The translations under genes were made by a program, and so were the position numbers. Of a stretch of 64,000 nt of DNA, positions 1 through 12,632 are shown piece by piece. The stretch is from Haliotis asinina. Its lineage: Eukaryota; Mollusca; Gastropoda; Lepetellida; Haliotidae. The DNA is taken from contig NC_090295.1 in assembly GCF_037392515.1 (NCBI RefSeq), positions 16,511,001-16,575,000 of the forward strand. The letters run 5' to 3'. A model generated the notes under the pieces. It had not been told where the DNA came from. It made no database searches and saw only the letters and a list, made by a program, of their open reading frames with translations. Position 1 is the stretch's first letter. Each line of letters begins with the position of its first letter.

Positions 1-87
1 GAAGCTCTCGCCCAGCAAATATTCCCGGCGTTCGCTGCTTGCCACTTCGAAGGGGGACATTGAAGGGGTAACGAGAAAGAAGCAACG

Positions 88-3000
88 ATGGCGGGCGCAG
101 CGGAGGAAGAGAGGAAATTCAAAGAAATGTTTAGGATCTTGGACACGAGAGTTGTCGGCTACATTCCCTGTGACGCTCTACAAGGGGTGTTGTCCCCCAT
201 GAAGAACGAGGTTGGTCTGAAAGAGGAGGAGATTAAAGAAATGATCTTTGAAGAAATCGACAAGAATAAGGATCAGAGGATAACATTCAACGGTAAGAAT
301 AACTGTGATATCGACACTGGTGTATTTCATATCGCTCTGGTGGGATCTTAATAAAAAATATCCTTTTGGAATAATAATTCATATTTTTTTCCATAAGACA
401 GGTGAACGAAATTATGGAATTTTATGAAGACGTGACCTTGGTTAAAATCTATTGTGTCATGACGGTACTGTTTATTCTGTGTCATTTACACGTGGTATTA
501 GTAAAGACAAATTTTTGAATGGATTAACGTTTTAGTTTTAGACCAATTAAATGAATACTGAGTTCGGAATGGTGAAGACTCAACTCTCCAAACACACGTT
601 CATACGGTTACATTCCTATGGTGTTCGTCAGGCCAAGTCTTCATCGCCAGAATCATTACTTTCCTTAAAATCATCACCAGAAAGCGTTTTCAGTTCTCAT
701 TGATGATAAAAGCTTTGTTGCGAAGAACACTCACTACCTCACCCGTGAATAGGTCAAGAGGTCACTTCCGTTTGAAGATTATGAAATTAGGTTCAAACCT
801 GATTTGAGCCCCACAATACGAGTAAGCTATGCGAAACAGATCAGGTATTTCGTCAACGATAACAAGGTCATTGTGAATGAGGCAAATACTCCCAGAGGAA
901 TGCATGCATGTGAACACGTACATGAAAAGGAATCGCAGTGTGGGCGTGTTTTTAATTAGGTGAAACGGGTCCTTTTAAGATTAAAGTTCTTACATACCTA
1001 CGTGCATGCTTTTGTGGCTGGTTGTGCAAGGCGAGACTTGACCTTTGAAGTACCCTATTGAGTGCGTGAGTTTTACGCCGCACTCAGCAGTATTCAAGCC
1101 ATATGGTGGCTGTCTGTAAATGATCGAGTGTGTATCAGACAATCCACGGGTCGCACACTATTGAGGAAAGTTGGGGTGCACACTTCATTTTCACCTAATT
1201 TCAATGGTCATTTAAAAATAATCCAGGACAAAAGGCAGGTGCGCACCCCTGCACCCCCTCTGGTTCCGCCTATGAGAGCCGACAAGTCACCTCCACAGTC
1301 CCCCAATAGGCTGGGTAAGAAGTAGTGCTATCATTTCACGAATTTCAGTTTGACGGGACCCAGATTCAACCATGACCTTCCGCTTACGGACAAACGCCCT
1401 GTCTACCACACCACGTGGATGGTTGTTTAACACAGACATCTGACACAGTGAATTTTTATTCAAATACAGAATATAATATAATGGATGCTGTGTACATTCT
1501 TATTTGCAGTAAACTAGGCTCATTACGAACTATTTACTTTTAGTCCCATCCACTTGTAATGTTTTGACGAAATACGTATATCGAACTATGGTTGCAACGA
1601 ACTAAATTTGTGTTTGGACATCAGCAACCGTTTTCAGAGTAAACCGAAATTACTGCCTGATCCTACTTTATCATACTTTATGATCTGTATTGTAAGACTA
1701 AAACAGGGACCTGTGAAGGTCCCGGAGTAGTATAGGCCGTCAGCAACCCATGCTTGCCATAAAAGGCGACTATGCTTGTCGTAAGAGGCGACTAACGGGA
1801 TCGGGTGGTCAGGCTCAATGACTTGGTTGACACATGTCACCGGTTCCCAATTGCACAGACTGATGCTCATGTTGTGGTCACTGGATTGTCTGGTCCAGGC
1901 TCGATTATTTACATACCGCCTGCATATAGCTGGAATATTGCTGAGTGCAGCATAAAACTAAACTCACTCACTCATTAAGCATGGAGCCGTTGGCCACAAT
2001 ATGTAACTTGGTGTATAATGCCTCACCACACCCATCCGTCATATTTTTTAAATATTGCTACAAGCGACGTAAAAGCATACTCATTCATTTACTGTACTTA
2101 GAACTGGTGTTCTTTTAAAAACGACAAGCCCTCTTTCGGTGACCCTGCTGTGATTTTGCAAGAATATTGCTGAAAGTAGCGTACAACAGTACTCATTTAC
2201 AGAAAGTGAGAACCGATTTGTGCAACTGCATGCAAAGCATGTTTAGTCTAGCCATGTTTGACGTCATCTCGTGCTACAGCACACGCGCTGAGCGAGTTGC
2301 ACGAGCACAATATGCATCAGCTGCACCAGGCGGTTCACATACACCACTCTCTTTATTTTCTGAAACAACATCGGTTTCCCTTTGCACTTCTAAGAACATC
2401 CTACCCTGGGTTAAGTAGGGTCACCTCAGGAGGAGGGTTCGACAAAACCTACTTGTATTTCTGAAGAGAATTTCAAATGATTAACTTGGATTCCGTTACT
2501 TACTGCTTGAATGAAAGATGTATAATTTTGTTTGGAGTATTGTATACATTAGTTGCCTGATATTAACCTCTAATAAAATACCAAATAGGGCGGTAGGGTA
2601 GCCCCCTGGTTAAAGCGTTCGCTCGTCGCGCCAAAGACCCATATCTGGTGTATTCATCCCATCCAAATCACCCCAGTCCCTATCACCTAAATTCTGTTAT
2701 TGCCCTCCAGGTAGGATGACTCGCAGCGAAGTTGAGATATGTTAGTTATTGATTGGAAGCAAGTAGTATCAATTGATAGATAATCTTCGCGTTTAAACAC
2801 TTATCTTTGCGATGGGGTATGCCGATATTTTTCACGAACGATTCAGTATCATTGTTGGACCATGACTATCATGAATATGCATTTATTCTTTCCTGCTAAC
2901 GAGGCGGTGGGGCAGTCAAGTGGTTAAACCGTTGGCTTGTCACGCCGAATACCTTGGTTCGATTCCCCCACATGGTGCAATGTGTGAAGCCTATTTCTGG

Positions 3001-3791
3001 TGTCTCCCGCCGTGATATTGGTTGAATATTATTAAAAGCGGCGTATAACCATAGTATTACTCACTCACTTTCATGCTAAAAGTCTGGGCTTCAAATGTCT
3101 GCACGTATAAAACAAAGCAACTCTTTTGAACAGGCTGCGTGAACCAGTATTATATAACGGGAACTCCTTTTCTATAACAATCGAAAATAACAAATATATA
3201 TCTTCAAAGCGTTCCTCACATTCCCGAGATATCTAATTTCAATCCTGAAACCTCAATAAATTAATAAGTATAGATAACGATGGTCGAAGATAATCACACT
3301 GTCTCAGAAAGTGCAACTTGTCGACATATTCTCTGTGGCGGCCAATATCGTCTCGTTTGCCAAGATGGCTTACTTTTGAAAGGTCAGAGTACCACGGATG
3401 ATTCCAGTCAGGGAGAGGATGGGATGAGTGGCGCTGAGGAACTGATGGGGGAGTGTTTATTGTTACAAATGTCATATTATCGCAGAGGGAGATCTGTATA
3501 CGCCTGACTAGAAAAGGCAAGCGGCCGCCGTGAACATTTCAGGTATTTTTCTCCGAGTTGTGTTACATCGGAATTCATTAAAGCGAACAGGCTGTATTGA
3601 TATCTTATTATAGATAATTAAGCAGTTGTTGTCTACAAGCATTTAGGATGACTTTTAATGATATTTTTTGCAATGAAAGGTAATGTTTTTTAAAGATGGA
3701 AGAAAGTTTAAATGTTTACACTTATTTATAATTCTATACTTGTAAGCTTGTCATGAAAAAATATTAGAAGTACTGTGCTTTATTTTTTATT

Positions 3792-3864
<73 letters not shown>

Positions 3865-6741
3865 AGAGAGAGAGAGAAGATGTATACGTTACAATCTATG
3901 AAAGATCCTGGTGATATGAGGCTATTTTCATTTCAACTGATTATTTGTACTCGGTGAAAATTATTTCTTTCTAAAACTTTTTACAAATCATAACGTAAAA
4001 GACTTTGTATAATTACTGTTGAAAATGAGACTACCTTCCTTTCAACTGATAATACGAGAATTTAAAACAACTCACCCTACTGTGAGCATCAATAATTTGA
4101 AAAAGGGGGTTCTTTGTTATTGATTCGTAGATTGAAAATATAACTGTTAAAGAAATACTTGTCGAAAACATAATTTCTTGCTGTTAAGTTCACGACTTCC
4201 TTGATTTACATCTAGTACAAGTGCAGTGGAAAGAGATAATATATTCTTTACGACTGATCGTGTGAGAACAATAAACATTCCGCACCTAACACGATCCGTG
4301 CTTTTGCACGTGGTGTTGTATATTTCAGTATGTCTGATAGTGTCACGCGATGAATGAAGTGGCACGTGCGTATGTTGGCAACCGATCAAACACGATAACG
4401 AGAAGAATGACATTTCGTGTCTTTTACTTGTCAGTACTCACCATTCAAGATGCATTGACGGTTTAATAGTATCTTATTTAATACATTTACGGTGTCTTGA
4501 TTTTTTTCAACCGATCTCTGTCTATGCTCTAATACTGACATCATTTCAGTATGATCCGTTAGCCAAATGTCGAACCATGGTCACTAAAGGTCAAGTTCAG
4601 AGAATAGCCAGGAGCGACAAAACGCGCCATTGGTGGTCAGTCAGCGACAGTCATACGAATAGACCATTGAAAATCAAAGTGATGGCACAATTTGCACAGT
4701 GAAGTAACAGTAAAGACTATATATCTGTTCCATTTATATATTTATTATGGTAGGTCTTTTTATTATTTATATGTGCTCCATTATAATACAAAGTTTCAGT
4801 GTAGATCGTCATGCCGGTCTCAAGCTACTTTAATGGTTTGTCCGCGCGTCTCGCTTACGTCCAGGGTTCGAGTCCCCTTGAGTTCAATATGTGAAGCCCA
4901 TTTCTGGTGTACCTCGCCGCGACATTGCTGGAATATTGCCAAATGCGGCGAAAACCCACACTTACTCTCTCAGAATTAGACACTCCATGGTGTTTGAGAG
5001 AGACGACTGCGCTCGTGTGATCCAGTGTGCGACCAATAATCTTCCCCCACACGTGAAGAATAGGGTACACTGAAAAACCGGAATGTACATGGAAAACCGA
5101 ATCGTAATTGCTTGTAGGGCGGAGACTACAAGGTAACGTGGACCACGTGTTCAGTATCTGTTACCTTTGTCGACATCACACTCCATACACGAGTTGATAA
5201 ATGTATCCATGTTTCAGCCCTAAACAAACCCTAACAGACAACATGCTGATGAGAATGAACGAAGATAAAACCAGCATCTTACAGGTGCTGTGGTGTTATT
5301 TTACCAAACATTCTTAGCATTGAGTAAATAGAGAATAATTCAAGGTAGATGCATGTCTGTGATGGTGTGTGTTTTGAAGGGCTTCGGGTAGCTCCAGTTT
5401 TCGTGCTTTTGCCTTCATCAACGTTTAGTTGGGCAGCATACACTACTTGTTGGTGCCACGAAAGTAGTAATCGCTTTATATCAGCTCAGCATCAAACTAG
5501 ACCCGAGGAGGGCAATGGAAGGATGCACTCGAAGAGTAGAGTAGAGTTGTTTGTTTGTTAAGCTAGCAGTCTGTGTAAAATCCCGCGCTAACTCCCCGAC
5601 TTTAGAGATTGTTTATAAGTTGAACACATGGAAACGTTCAAACGATATTGTTTGCAATATCAGTGTCAAACTGTAAAGTACAAATTTGCTTGTTTTAACG
5701 GACTACCTCGTGTTTATCCGTGACTGACGGAAGTATACGAGTGACACCGATTGGGACGAATAGAAAAGACGAATCTAGAAACTGTTGGAAAACTATGTAT
5801 TCTAATCGTTGTGTAGAGTCTGCATTCTCTAAGCAACGTTTACGTATTTCTCAAATTATGTGCCAGTCCATGTTGACATCTGTCTTGGGTTTTTCTTCGA
5901 CATTTTAAAATGAACCCATCTGCTGGTCGTGTCATACCAAGATCTGCGAAAAGACAGTACGTGCCTGCTGCATTAAAGGGGTTATATTGATCCATTGTTA
6001 TTGACTGGTCTCCTTGAACAATGCATGTGGGTGGGGCATCACGTGTAACGGCGGTATGGTATCTTGGCTGGCACTGAAAGACCGGAATCAGTTCGACGTT
6101 GAACAAGAAGCTACAAAGACGCCCGCGCACTGGATAAGCTAGAGGTTAAAGGGTTCTCTCGTCACACAGAAGACCCCTGTTTGATTCCCTAAAAGGATAT
6201 AATTTATGAAGTCCATTTGTTGGTCCAGGCCGTTGTATTGGTGACGTGAAGCCAAACCTACTCACTCACGCGCGCGCCCACACACGTGCTACCAGGAAGC
6301 GATGTAAGTACAATAATCTTCAACACGACATTCAGCCCCATTTCACACCACCAAACACGCTAGAGCCTCACAGCAATAGGATAACTTTGATATCACACAC
6401 AGAGATCTTCTTACCTCCCAGACATTTGTCCAGTGTAAGCATTCAGACCTACCCTATGATCCTCGTCATGATTTGATACCTCTGGGCGCGCTGCACTGGG
6501 CTTCCCGTGTTTCATCATGTTAACATACCTGCTGAAGAAGACTTGTGTTTAGCGCTGAGCCGTGCAGTGCTGTTGACCCACATATCAGGTGTCTTCATTA
6601 CATGAGCAATGAACAGATGAAGACCAGCTGCCGCAGACAAGACAGCGTGGTTGGGAATTCCTGGCCACGTGGGCGTGGTTCGTGTGGTCAGCTGACAAAG
6701 TGCATCGCGTCTCCTGTGGTAACCACTATCACTTCTGCAAC

Positions 6742-6775
<34 letters not shown>

Positions 6776-6823
6776 TTGATGATGATGATGATGATGATGA
6801 TGATACTTCTGCTACTGCTACTG

Positions 6824-6860
<37 letters not shown>

Positions 6861-7437
6861 ACCTACTGCCACTGCTGTTGCTGACCCGTGAAGGTCCAGG
6901 CTAGAAATGTCTTCAGTTACCATTGCTTGTCTTAACAGGCAGTTAACAGGATCGGTTGGTGAGGCTCGATAACTTGTTTGACACATATCATCTTAGCAAA
7001 ACTGCGCATAGTAGAGCGAGCTGGTGAGTGAGTGATATTACTGGCATACAGTTCATACGACGCGGAAACCCAGCCATACGTTGGTAAATCAAAGTCGTAC
7101 CCCTGTCTGTGAGTGAGTGAGCTTTTAGGTGCTTTTAGCAATATATGTTCCAGCAGATATCACGGGAGGGGGCACCAGAAATAGGCTTCACACACTGAAC
7201 CCATGTACGGAATAGAACCCGAGTCTTCGGTGTGATGAGCGAACGCTTTAACCACTAGGCTACCCCACCGCCACCTTGTCCGTGGAATCCATCTCTTAAA
7301 TATTGTGGTTTCTAGAGTTATTTTACAATGTCGACAGAAACACCGTTTTGTCTTTAAAACAATATTTTTTCCTTTCAGAATTCCTGAAATTCATGACAAC
7401 AGAAGATGAAGAAGAGAAGCCAGAGGAAGCAACATAA
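88..7437 (+). CDS. Small EF-hand (calmodulin-like) protein, two exons
   Basis: Coding exons are 88-292 and 7379-7437, giving 87 residues. The donor GTAAGAAT starts at 293; the acceptor ends in CTTTCAG at 7378. Splicing is in phase 1 and joins G with AA to make the Glu that is position 12 of the second calcium loop (D-K-N-K-D-Q-R-I-T-F-N-E, about residues 58-69). That restoration is strong evidence for the junction and against missing internal exons. Ca ligands at positions 1, 3, 5, 9 and 12 are all present. The first EF-hand (loop starting D-T-R, about residues 19-30) is degenerate and lacks the position-12 acid, so probably only one site binds calcium. The tail after the second hand is acidic (EDEEEKPEE). 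The ATG at 88 is the first in frame and follows a plausible 5' leader. Without splicing the frame would run into intron and stop at 351. The protein resembles half a calmodulin; the target is unknown. Confidence 0.8.
1053..1160 (-). mobile_element. SINE, non-tRNA-head family, 3' part
   Basis: The minus strand carries the shared SINE tail (ggaatattgct-like, gcggcgtaaaac-like) and the 'attgtctg...' segment typical of the non-tRNA-head family. It is truncated and diverged. Confidence 0.55.
1686..1978 (+). mobile_element. SINE, non-tRNA-head family, near full length
   Basis: The head begins 'acctgtgaaggtccc', followed by 'gtaagaggcgactaacggga', 'cactggattgtctggtccag' and the tail 'gctggaatattgctgagtg' ending in (actc)n. 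It also carries a short internal duplication of the 'gcgact' segment. This is the best reference copy of the family here. Confidence 0.75.
2590..2690 (+). mobile_element. tRNA-like SINE, head fragment
   Basis: The A-box-like head 'gggtagccccctggttaaag' and 'cgttcgctcgtc' are present. The B-box and tail are lost, so this is a truncated copy. Confidence 0.45.
2901..3070 (+). mobile_element. tRNA-derived SINE
   Basis: The A-box-like 'tggttaaaccgttggcttgt', the B-box-like 'ggttcgattcc', 'tgtgaagcctatttctggtg' and the (actc)n tail appear in order. This is a standard tRNA-head copy. Confidence 0.75.
3795..3876. repeat. Compound (TA)n(GA)n microsatellite
   Basis: An uninterrupted run of about 17 TA units is followed by about 20 GA units with one GGGG interruption. 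The open frame across it is a by-product of the repeat. Confidence 0.9.
4811..4972 (+). mobile_element. tRNA-derived SINE, diverged
   Basis: It has a B-box-like 'gggttcgagtcc', then 'gtgaagcccatttctggtgt', 'ggaatattgccaaatgcggc' and a decayed actc tail. Confidence 0.65.
6131..6268 (+). mobile_element. tRNA-derived SINE, diverged
   Basis: The A-box region 'tagaggttaaagggttctct' and the B-box 'gtttgattccc' are recognisable, followed by a shortened tail ending 'actcactcac'. Confidence 0.55.
6745..6862. repeat. Compound trinucleotide microsatellite (CTG)n(GAT)n(CTA)n
   Basis: Successive runs of CTG/CTA, GAT and CTA triplets leave long open frames on both strands coding homopolymers (Leu, Ala, Val, Asp, Thr). 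These are not genes. Confidence 0.9.
6883..6990 (+). mobile_element. SINE, non-tRNA-head family, 5' part only
   Basis: The head 'acccgtgaaggtccaggcta', 'ttaacaggatcggttggt' and 'aggctcgataacttg' are present; the tail is missing. Confidence 0.6.
7131..7274 (-). mobile_element. tRNA-derived SINE
   Basis: Reverse orientation: 'gcgaacgctttaaccactag' is the complement of the A-box head and 'ggaatagaacccgag' the complement of the B-box. It lies just upstream of the EF-hand gene's second exon. Confidence 0.7.
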
Positions 7438-8889
7438 CGTCACAGCGGAAACATGGATGTGGATTTTCTTCCTCCGATCACGTCACGTGGTCTGAGTTTG
7501 TGGTTCCTAACCGTAGGACATTAACCCCCATCACTTGTGTCATGATTAACCCTAACACTGCCATATACTGCCATACTAACGTCACTGTGCTTCGGGTGGA
7601 CTCTATTAACACTATTTCGACGGATCTTAACCAGCATCTTGAGTCGAGCATTTGTGGTGATGTCAGCGGGATCGTGCAATAACAATAATGTATTAACATA
7701 TTTATTTTGAATGTTGTTAATAACAACCATAACTGTTGTAAATAACAAAGTATTCACCACTGCCAAAGCACTTTCGTTTTCTCCAAGAACGTGACCATGG
7801 TAACAGACCCCTTCAAGGAAATTCCAGCTTCTGGAACGGTCGATTTTCTTCGCCTTCAGCAGACCAACTGTCCATTTATACGTCGAATTCTGTTAAGATG
7901 TTCCATGACCTTTCCATTTCATTTTACATGCGTCATAACCTTTTGAGATTTGATTTCTGATTTGTGCATGGTGTTCAAGACATAAGTATATATCGAAAAC
8001 CAAATTGACATATCAGATATCGATGTGAGAATGAACTATATCTTGACGTCGCTACAGTTTCTCGAATTTCCCGTCACTCACTTGACTCCAAATCTTTAAG
8101 GATATAATTCATTCTCATGGGAGAGTATATATCTCATTAATACTTTGTTTCTTAGTAGTGTCAATTAAATTTATTTCACCTGTAGAATAACAATAAACGA
8201 GTTAATTTATTATAATCGTTTGTTATATAACAGTGGTTTGTAACAGAACTAAAACATCGCCACATTAATTGACATTTAACCCTCCCCCGCCTTGCCCCGA
8301 AAATTTTTAAATTTTAATTTAATTTGTTAAATCTGACAATATAAAACGCTTATCGATGTTAGCAATGAAAGCAAGAGCGCCTGAACTGCCGTCACGATTG
8401 CCTATGTTCTGTTATTTGTTTCCATGAGTATATATACTTCAACACAATTGTTAAGGACCGCCAGATATGTCACATGGCAGACCTTTTCTACTCAAAAGAC
8501 ATGACGGATATGAAAGAATCGTGTTGCCTTGAACTGTTGGAAGTATAATGTGACTTGGATCTGTAATAACCTTTTCAGGCTTTTGTTTGGTCTAGGAACG
8601 GTATAATACCCAGAATTTGTTGTCGGGTAATTAACTCAGGACCGTTCACCTTAAGGTGACGATGATAAGCATCTATTCGTGCTCAGTCTTTATTCTTCAT
8701 TTCTGTATTTACATTTCAAGGAAAAAAACATCAGCTATTCGGAGAATTAAGAATCACATACATGAAGTGATCAAAATCCTCAGATACAAACCACTGTATG
8801 AAGATTAGCATCACGTGAAAACAGACTGAGAATACAGCGTCTGTATTTCGGATTCACTTTGTAGATAATTATGAGTTCTCTTTGGTGTT

Positions 8890-9072
8890 ATGGGGTGGTG
8901 GTGTTCGCCTCTGGTGAAAGCGTTTGCTTGTAACTCTGAACACCCAGGTTCGATTTCACACGTTGGTACAATGTATGAAGATCATTTCTGGTGTCCCCCG
9001 CTGTGATATTGGTGGAACATTGTTCAAAGTGGCATAAAACCATACTCACTCACTCACTCACTCACTCACTCG
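8890..9072 (+). mobile_element. tRNA-derived SINE
   Basis: The tRNA-like head has a B-box-like 'aggttcgatttc', followed by 'gatcatttctggtgtccccc' and a long clean (actc)n tail. Confidence 0.7.
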
Positions 9073-9490
9073 TCAGTGATTTATTTTAACTATAAACACC
9101 TGAACACAGGTATAAGTAAACTATTAATTTGCTGTTTAATAAGAAGAAAATATTTTAGAAAGATTTGTTGTTATTTTCTCCCAGTGATACTACTAACACA
9201 GTTTCGTTTCTTCGTCGTTTTCTAATGTTCAATTTACCATAGCCCATGTCGTTTAACAACTAACCTTTACTAACTGGGGACAAATAACATGGTTCATATG
9301 TGCACGCTCACACATTCCGCACACACACACGCACTGAGATCTCATGGTATTCTGGCACAAAAATACCTTTTTAGAGATGCTCGAGACGATCAGCGTTCCG
9401 ATCGATCTCATCGACCTCACAGGACAACAATGGATGCATCTGTGATAATGTATGCGAGAGGTATCTTCGTTTTTGATCAAGAACAAACAT

Positions 9491-9668
9491 AGGGGCGATG
9501 GGAATAGCCTAGTGGTTCAAGTGTTCGTTCGTCACGACAAAGACCCGTGTTTGATTCCCCACATGGGTTCAGTGTGTGAAACCCATTTCTGGTGCCTCCC
9601 GCTGTGACATTGCTGGAACATTGCTCGCAGTGGCGTAAAACGTACCTCACTCACCTCACTCACTCAGA
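9491..9668 (+). mobile_element. tRNA-derived SINE
   Basis: Near-complete copy: 'tagcctagtggttcaagtgt', 'gtttgattccccacatgg', 'gaaacccatttctggtgcct', then an actc tail. Confidence 0.75.
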
Positions 9669-9749
9669 GCAAATATAAATATTTAAATATGTCTAAATAT
9701 ACCATGTTTAAAAATTTTTACTTAATCGTACCTTGACATCCACACTTCC

Positions 9750-10377
9750 CAGTCTAAGTAAACTTAGTCTCAGAGTATTTCGTTACACTCCACCACTGAG
9801 TCTAACAAAACGTAGTAGAAGGTTGCGTCAGGTAGCCTTTGAGCGATCACTGACTGCCCAGTCAAATGAAAGACGGTTAAATAGATTTAACCAATCAGAC
9901 AACGGCTACTATTTAGGGATCGGAGGGACTTTCAAAATATTCAGGCCACTGACACAGATCTCTCCACAAACAAAAATCTGCATATAACACAGTTATTTGA
10001 CCTGCAGTATATACGCTTTGGGGTTTCTGTTGACCATGGTTACCATTAGCTAATATTTCCGCAAGCTAAAATCCTTGAATATTGCCCAAAACACTATTTT
10101 CGGCTACTGTTTACTCACCGTTGTCATGGTTGTATGCACGCCGTGTGCATCACCCGGAAGCGAGCGTACGTTAAATAGCATTCGGAATTGTTCGGGTACG
10201 AACCTTTTCGAGACAAATGGTTCAAAAGGTATGCGCGAATGTGCACTTTCGCGATTTGGTAATCTGTGTTCCGATTGGTCAGTCTCAAAGGTTACCTGGC
10301 GCGACCTCCCATAAGGTTTTGTTCGACTCAGTAGTGGAGTGTAACGAAAAGTACTGAGGAAAAGTTTACTTAGACTG
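9750..10377. mobile_element. 628-bp MITE with long TIRs and a 10-bp target duplication
   Basis: The ends are inverted repeats of about 70-75 bp: the left begins CAGTCTAAGTAAACTT and the right end is its diverged complement, ending AAGTTTACTTAGACTG. The flanks 9740-9749 and 10378-10387 both read CCACACTTCC, a perfect 10-bp duplication. The interior encodes no transposase, so this is non-autonomous. Target duplications of 8-10 bp with long TIRs suggest the Mutator-like group, but the family is not proven. Confidence 0.8.
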
Positions 10378-10500
10378 CCACACTTCCCTGCTTTTCAACA
10401 ATTCGTCTAAGAACATATACTGTTTAGATAGAAAGTAAAACTATATCTAATTTAAAAAGATTCTCAGTGAGGCGTTTGCCTCATTACTTGGGGAGAATCT

Positions 10501-10735
10501 AGTGAGAGAGTGAGTGACCTTTGCTTTACGCCACACTCGACAATATTCCAGCGATATGGCGACGGCCTGTCAATAATTTTGTCTGGACCAAACAATCCAG
10601 CGTTCAGCACCATGAGCATCGATCTGGGCACCGATGACATATATCAACTAAGTCAACGAGTCTGATCACACGCCTCTTACGACAAGCATAGTCACCTTTT
10701 GTGGCAAGCTTGGGTTGGGGAAAATCTACACATGC
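10501..10735 (-). mobile_element. SINE, non-tRNA-head family
   Basis: Reverse copy, reading from the tail 'gagagtgagtgacc' through 'caatattccagcgatatggc' and 'aacaatccagcg' to 'cgcctcttacgacaagcata'. Confidence 0.7.
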
Positions 10736-11021
10736 TTTATTTAGATATTTTATTTTGCAGAGAGGTGCAGTAAGTTTAGCGGAAGGGGGACTATGAGTGT
10801 TCAGGGGATATGTGTCCCTTGACTAGGTAGGGCCAAAACATTTAGTTTAATACCAATTATTATAATAACCGGGAAAAGCGAGCCATGGTTTTTGAGCAAC
10901 GAGCCGAAACACCTTAAGCCCACATCAGATCCGTTTCAGTGACTCTCATAGACTAACGGGTAGTCTCTGAATATATATAATTTTGATTGTAACAAACAGC
11001 TCATATAAATTGCTTCATTTC

Positions 11022-11178
11022 GTGAGTTGTGATTTACGCAAGTGTTAGGAAATGTGCCAGTATATATCACAGCGAGTGACACTAGAAATGGGCTTTACAA
11101 GTTGTGCCCATATGAAGAATCTAACCCGTATCGTTGGCGTAACGAGCGAACTCTTTAACCACTAGGCCACCCCACCCC
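11022..11178 (-). mobile_element. tRNA-derived SINE, diverged
   Basis: The reverse-strand head complement 'gcgaactctttaaccactag' and 'aatgggctttaca' are present; the tail is decayed. Confidence 0.6.
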
Positions 11179-11363
11179 TCCTAAAAGAGTGTGACTGTGT
11201 GGTGTGTTTGTGGCAAAGAGAGAGGGGTCTGTGTGTCGGTTTTGGTATGTGTGCACATGCGTGCGTGTGTATGTGTGTGCCTGAGAGATCACCTTCTTTT
11301 GGTATAACGCTGACTGAAATCGAATCACAGATCAAACGTTTCATCCACTTGACCCTTTGTTTG

Positions 11364-11590
11364 TTTACTCTTTAACGCCGCACTCCGCAATATTCCTGCT
11401 GCATGGCGGCAGTCAGTAAATAATCGAGTTTGGACCAAACAGTCCGGTGATCAGCAACAATAACATCAATCGACTCTATCGGGTACGAGCTAGTCTGACC
11501 AGCCGATTTCGTTAGTCGCCTTTTACAACAAGCATCGGTTGTTAAATACGAAGTCTAACGCAGATCTTTACGGGTCCCGCGAAGCCATGG
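11364..11590 (-). mobile_element. SINE, non-tRNA-head family
   Basis: Reverse copy running from 'aacgccgcactccgcaatat' through 'gaccaaacagtccggtgatc' to 'gatctttacgggtcccgc' at the head. Confidence 0.7.
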
Positions 11591-12632
11591 TCAGTGTCTG
11601 AAGGCATTCTTACAATATGGATCAGGGCCTTTTTTAAGCTCTCTTAGAACTTTGATAGTCGCAAGTTAATGTTAATGTATGGCACTTACGACTATCTTGG
11701 CGCCAGAATCTTTGCGATGAGTGACTTTGGTTCAATTACACCTGTTGCAAATCTACGTTAAAGTATGGGAATTTCTGAGTGTTACGAGATAGTCTGAGCG
11801 TTACGACTGCTTGTGGACCAGCGTTCGGGGGCCACGGTGCCTGTGTAATTGGACCAGCGCTTTAGGGTAGCATGGAAACAACCAGTGATACCTTCTAACT
11901 TCTACTTGACTCGATGTCTCATTGGATATGTTGACAAACACAGTGATTTTAGCGGTAAGGCGTTCGTAACACTCATACTTGCGACGGCTACAGAGCAAAG
12001 AACGCTTGTGGAACAAGATCAAATTTTCAATATTTCAGACATCCACTGGTTAAATGCAAATGAGTAATATGAATAAAGATAAAACATTGAAATATATCCA
12101 ATTTGCATATTTTATTTCTATCAAAGGCATGACCTTGACCGTAGGTCACTTAACGAAATCAATAGTAAGTGTAACAGTTTAAGTGGAAACCTTCCTGCAA
12201 CATCGTTTTTGGATTTAAGAATACTGTTTTACTTTAAAAAAATAAATTGTGTACGAATTTGTGGAGTTAAGAATATTGTGTTACTTTAAAAAAATAATTT
12301 GTTTACGAGTTTCCCACGTTTAGTAATTTTCATGATCAACCATCTGTTGTGCAGATTGTCGATTCTCTCGATCCCTGTTTTTCCCTGTCATGTAACCCTT
12401 GCCTTAATCCGACACTCATAGAATTTCAAGCATTTAAACACGGTGTCGTTTTAGACGTTTGCAGCCTATCGATTTTACTAACAAACATTTACAGATATTA
12501 AGGTCTCCAAACTCTGCTACCGATGGTTTAGGACGTCTCGACGTGGGTAAGTTGTGGTTGTTTTAGACAAATAAGGAATTGATCCCTGCAGTCGGAATCG
12601 AACTGTCTGGTGGAAGGTGGTTTGGTGAACAG

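Larger units (their letters stand above)
293..7378 (+). other. Intron of the EF-hand gene, filled with repeats
   Basis: This 7.1-kb intron runs from GTAAG at 293 to CAG at 7378. It contains at least seven SINE copies or fragments on both strands, a (TA)n(GA)n tract and a trinucleotide tract, each listed separately. The short open frames in it fall in SINEs or simple repeats and have no credible splice or start context. I see no other gene. Confidence 0.7.
7438..9739. other. Intergenic sequence after the EF-hand gene
   Basis: AT-rich, with no convincing exon. An AATAAA at 8192-8197 could be the poly(A) signal of the EF-hand gene, but it is 755 bp past the stop and unproven. Two tRNA-type SINEs (8890 and 9491) are the only recognised elements. 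Confidence 0.45.

Noticed and set aside
5840..6130. 96-codon minus-strand frame
   Set aside because: No splice support, signal peptide or motif; overlaps unremarkable intronic sequence.
6545..6986. Long open frames coding poly-Leu, poly-Ala or poly-Val
   Set aside because: They exist only because of the trinucleotide microsatellite; both strands are open and there is no gene context.
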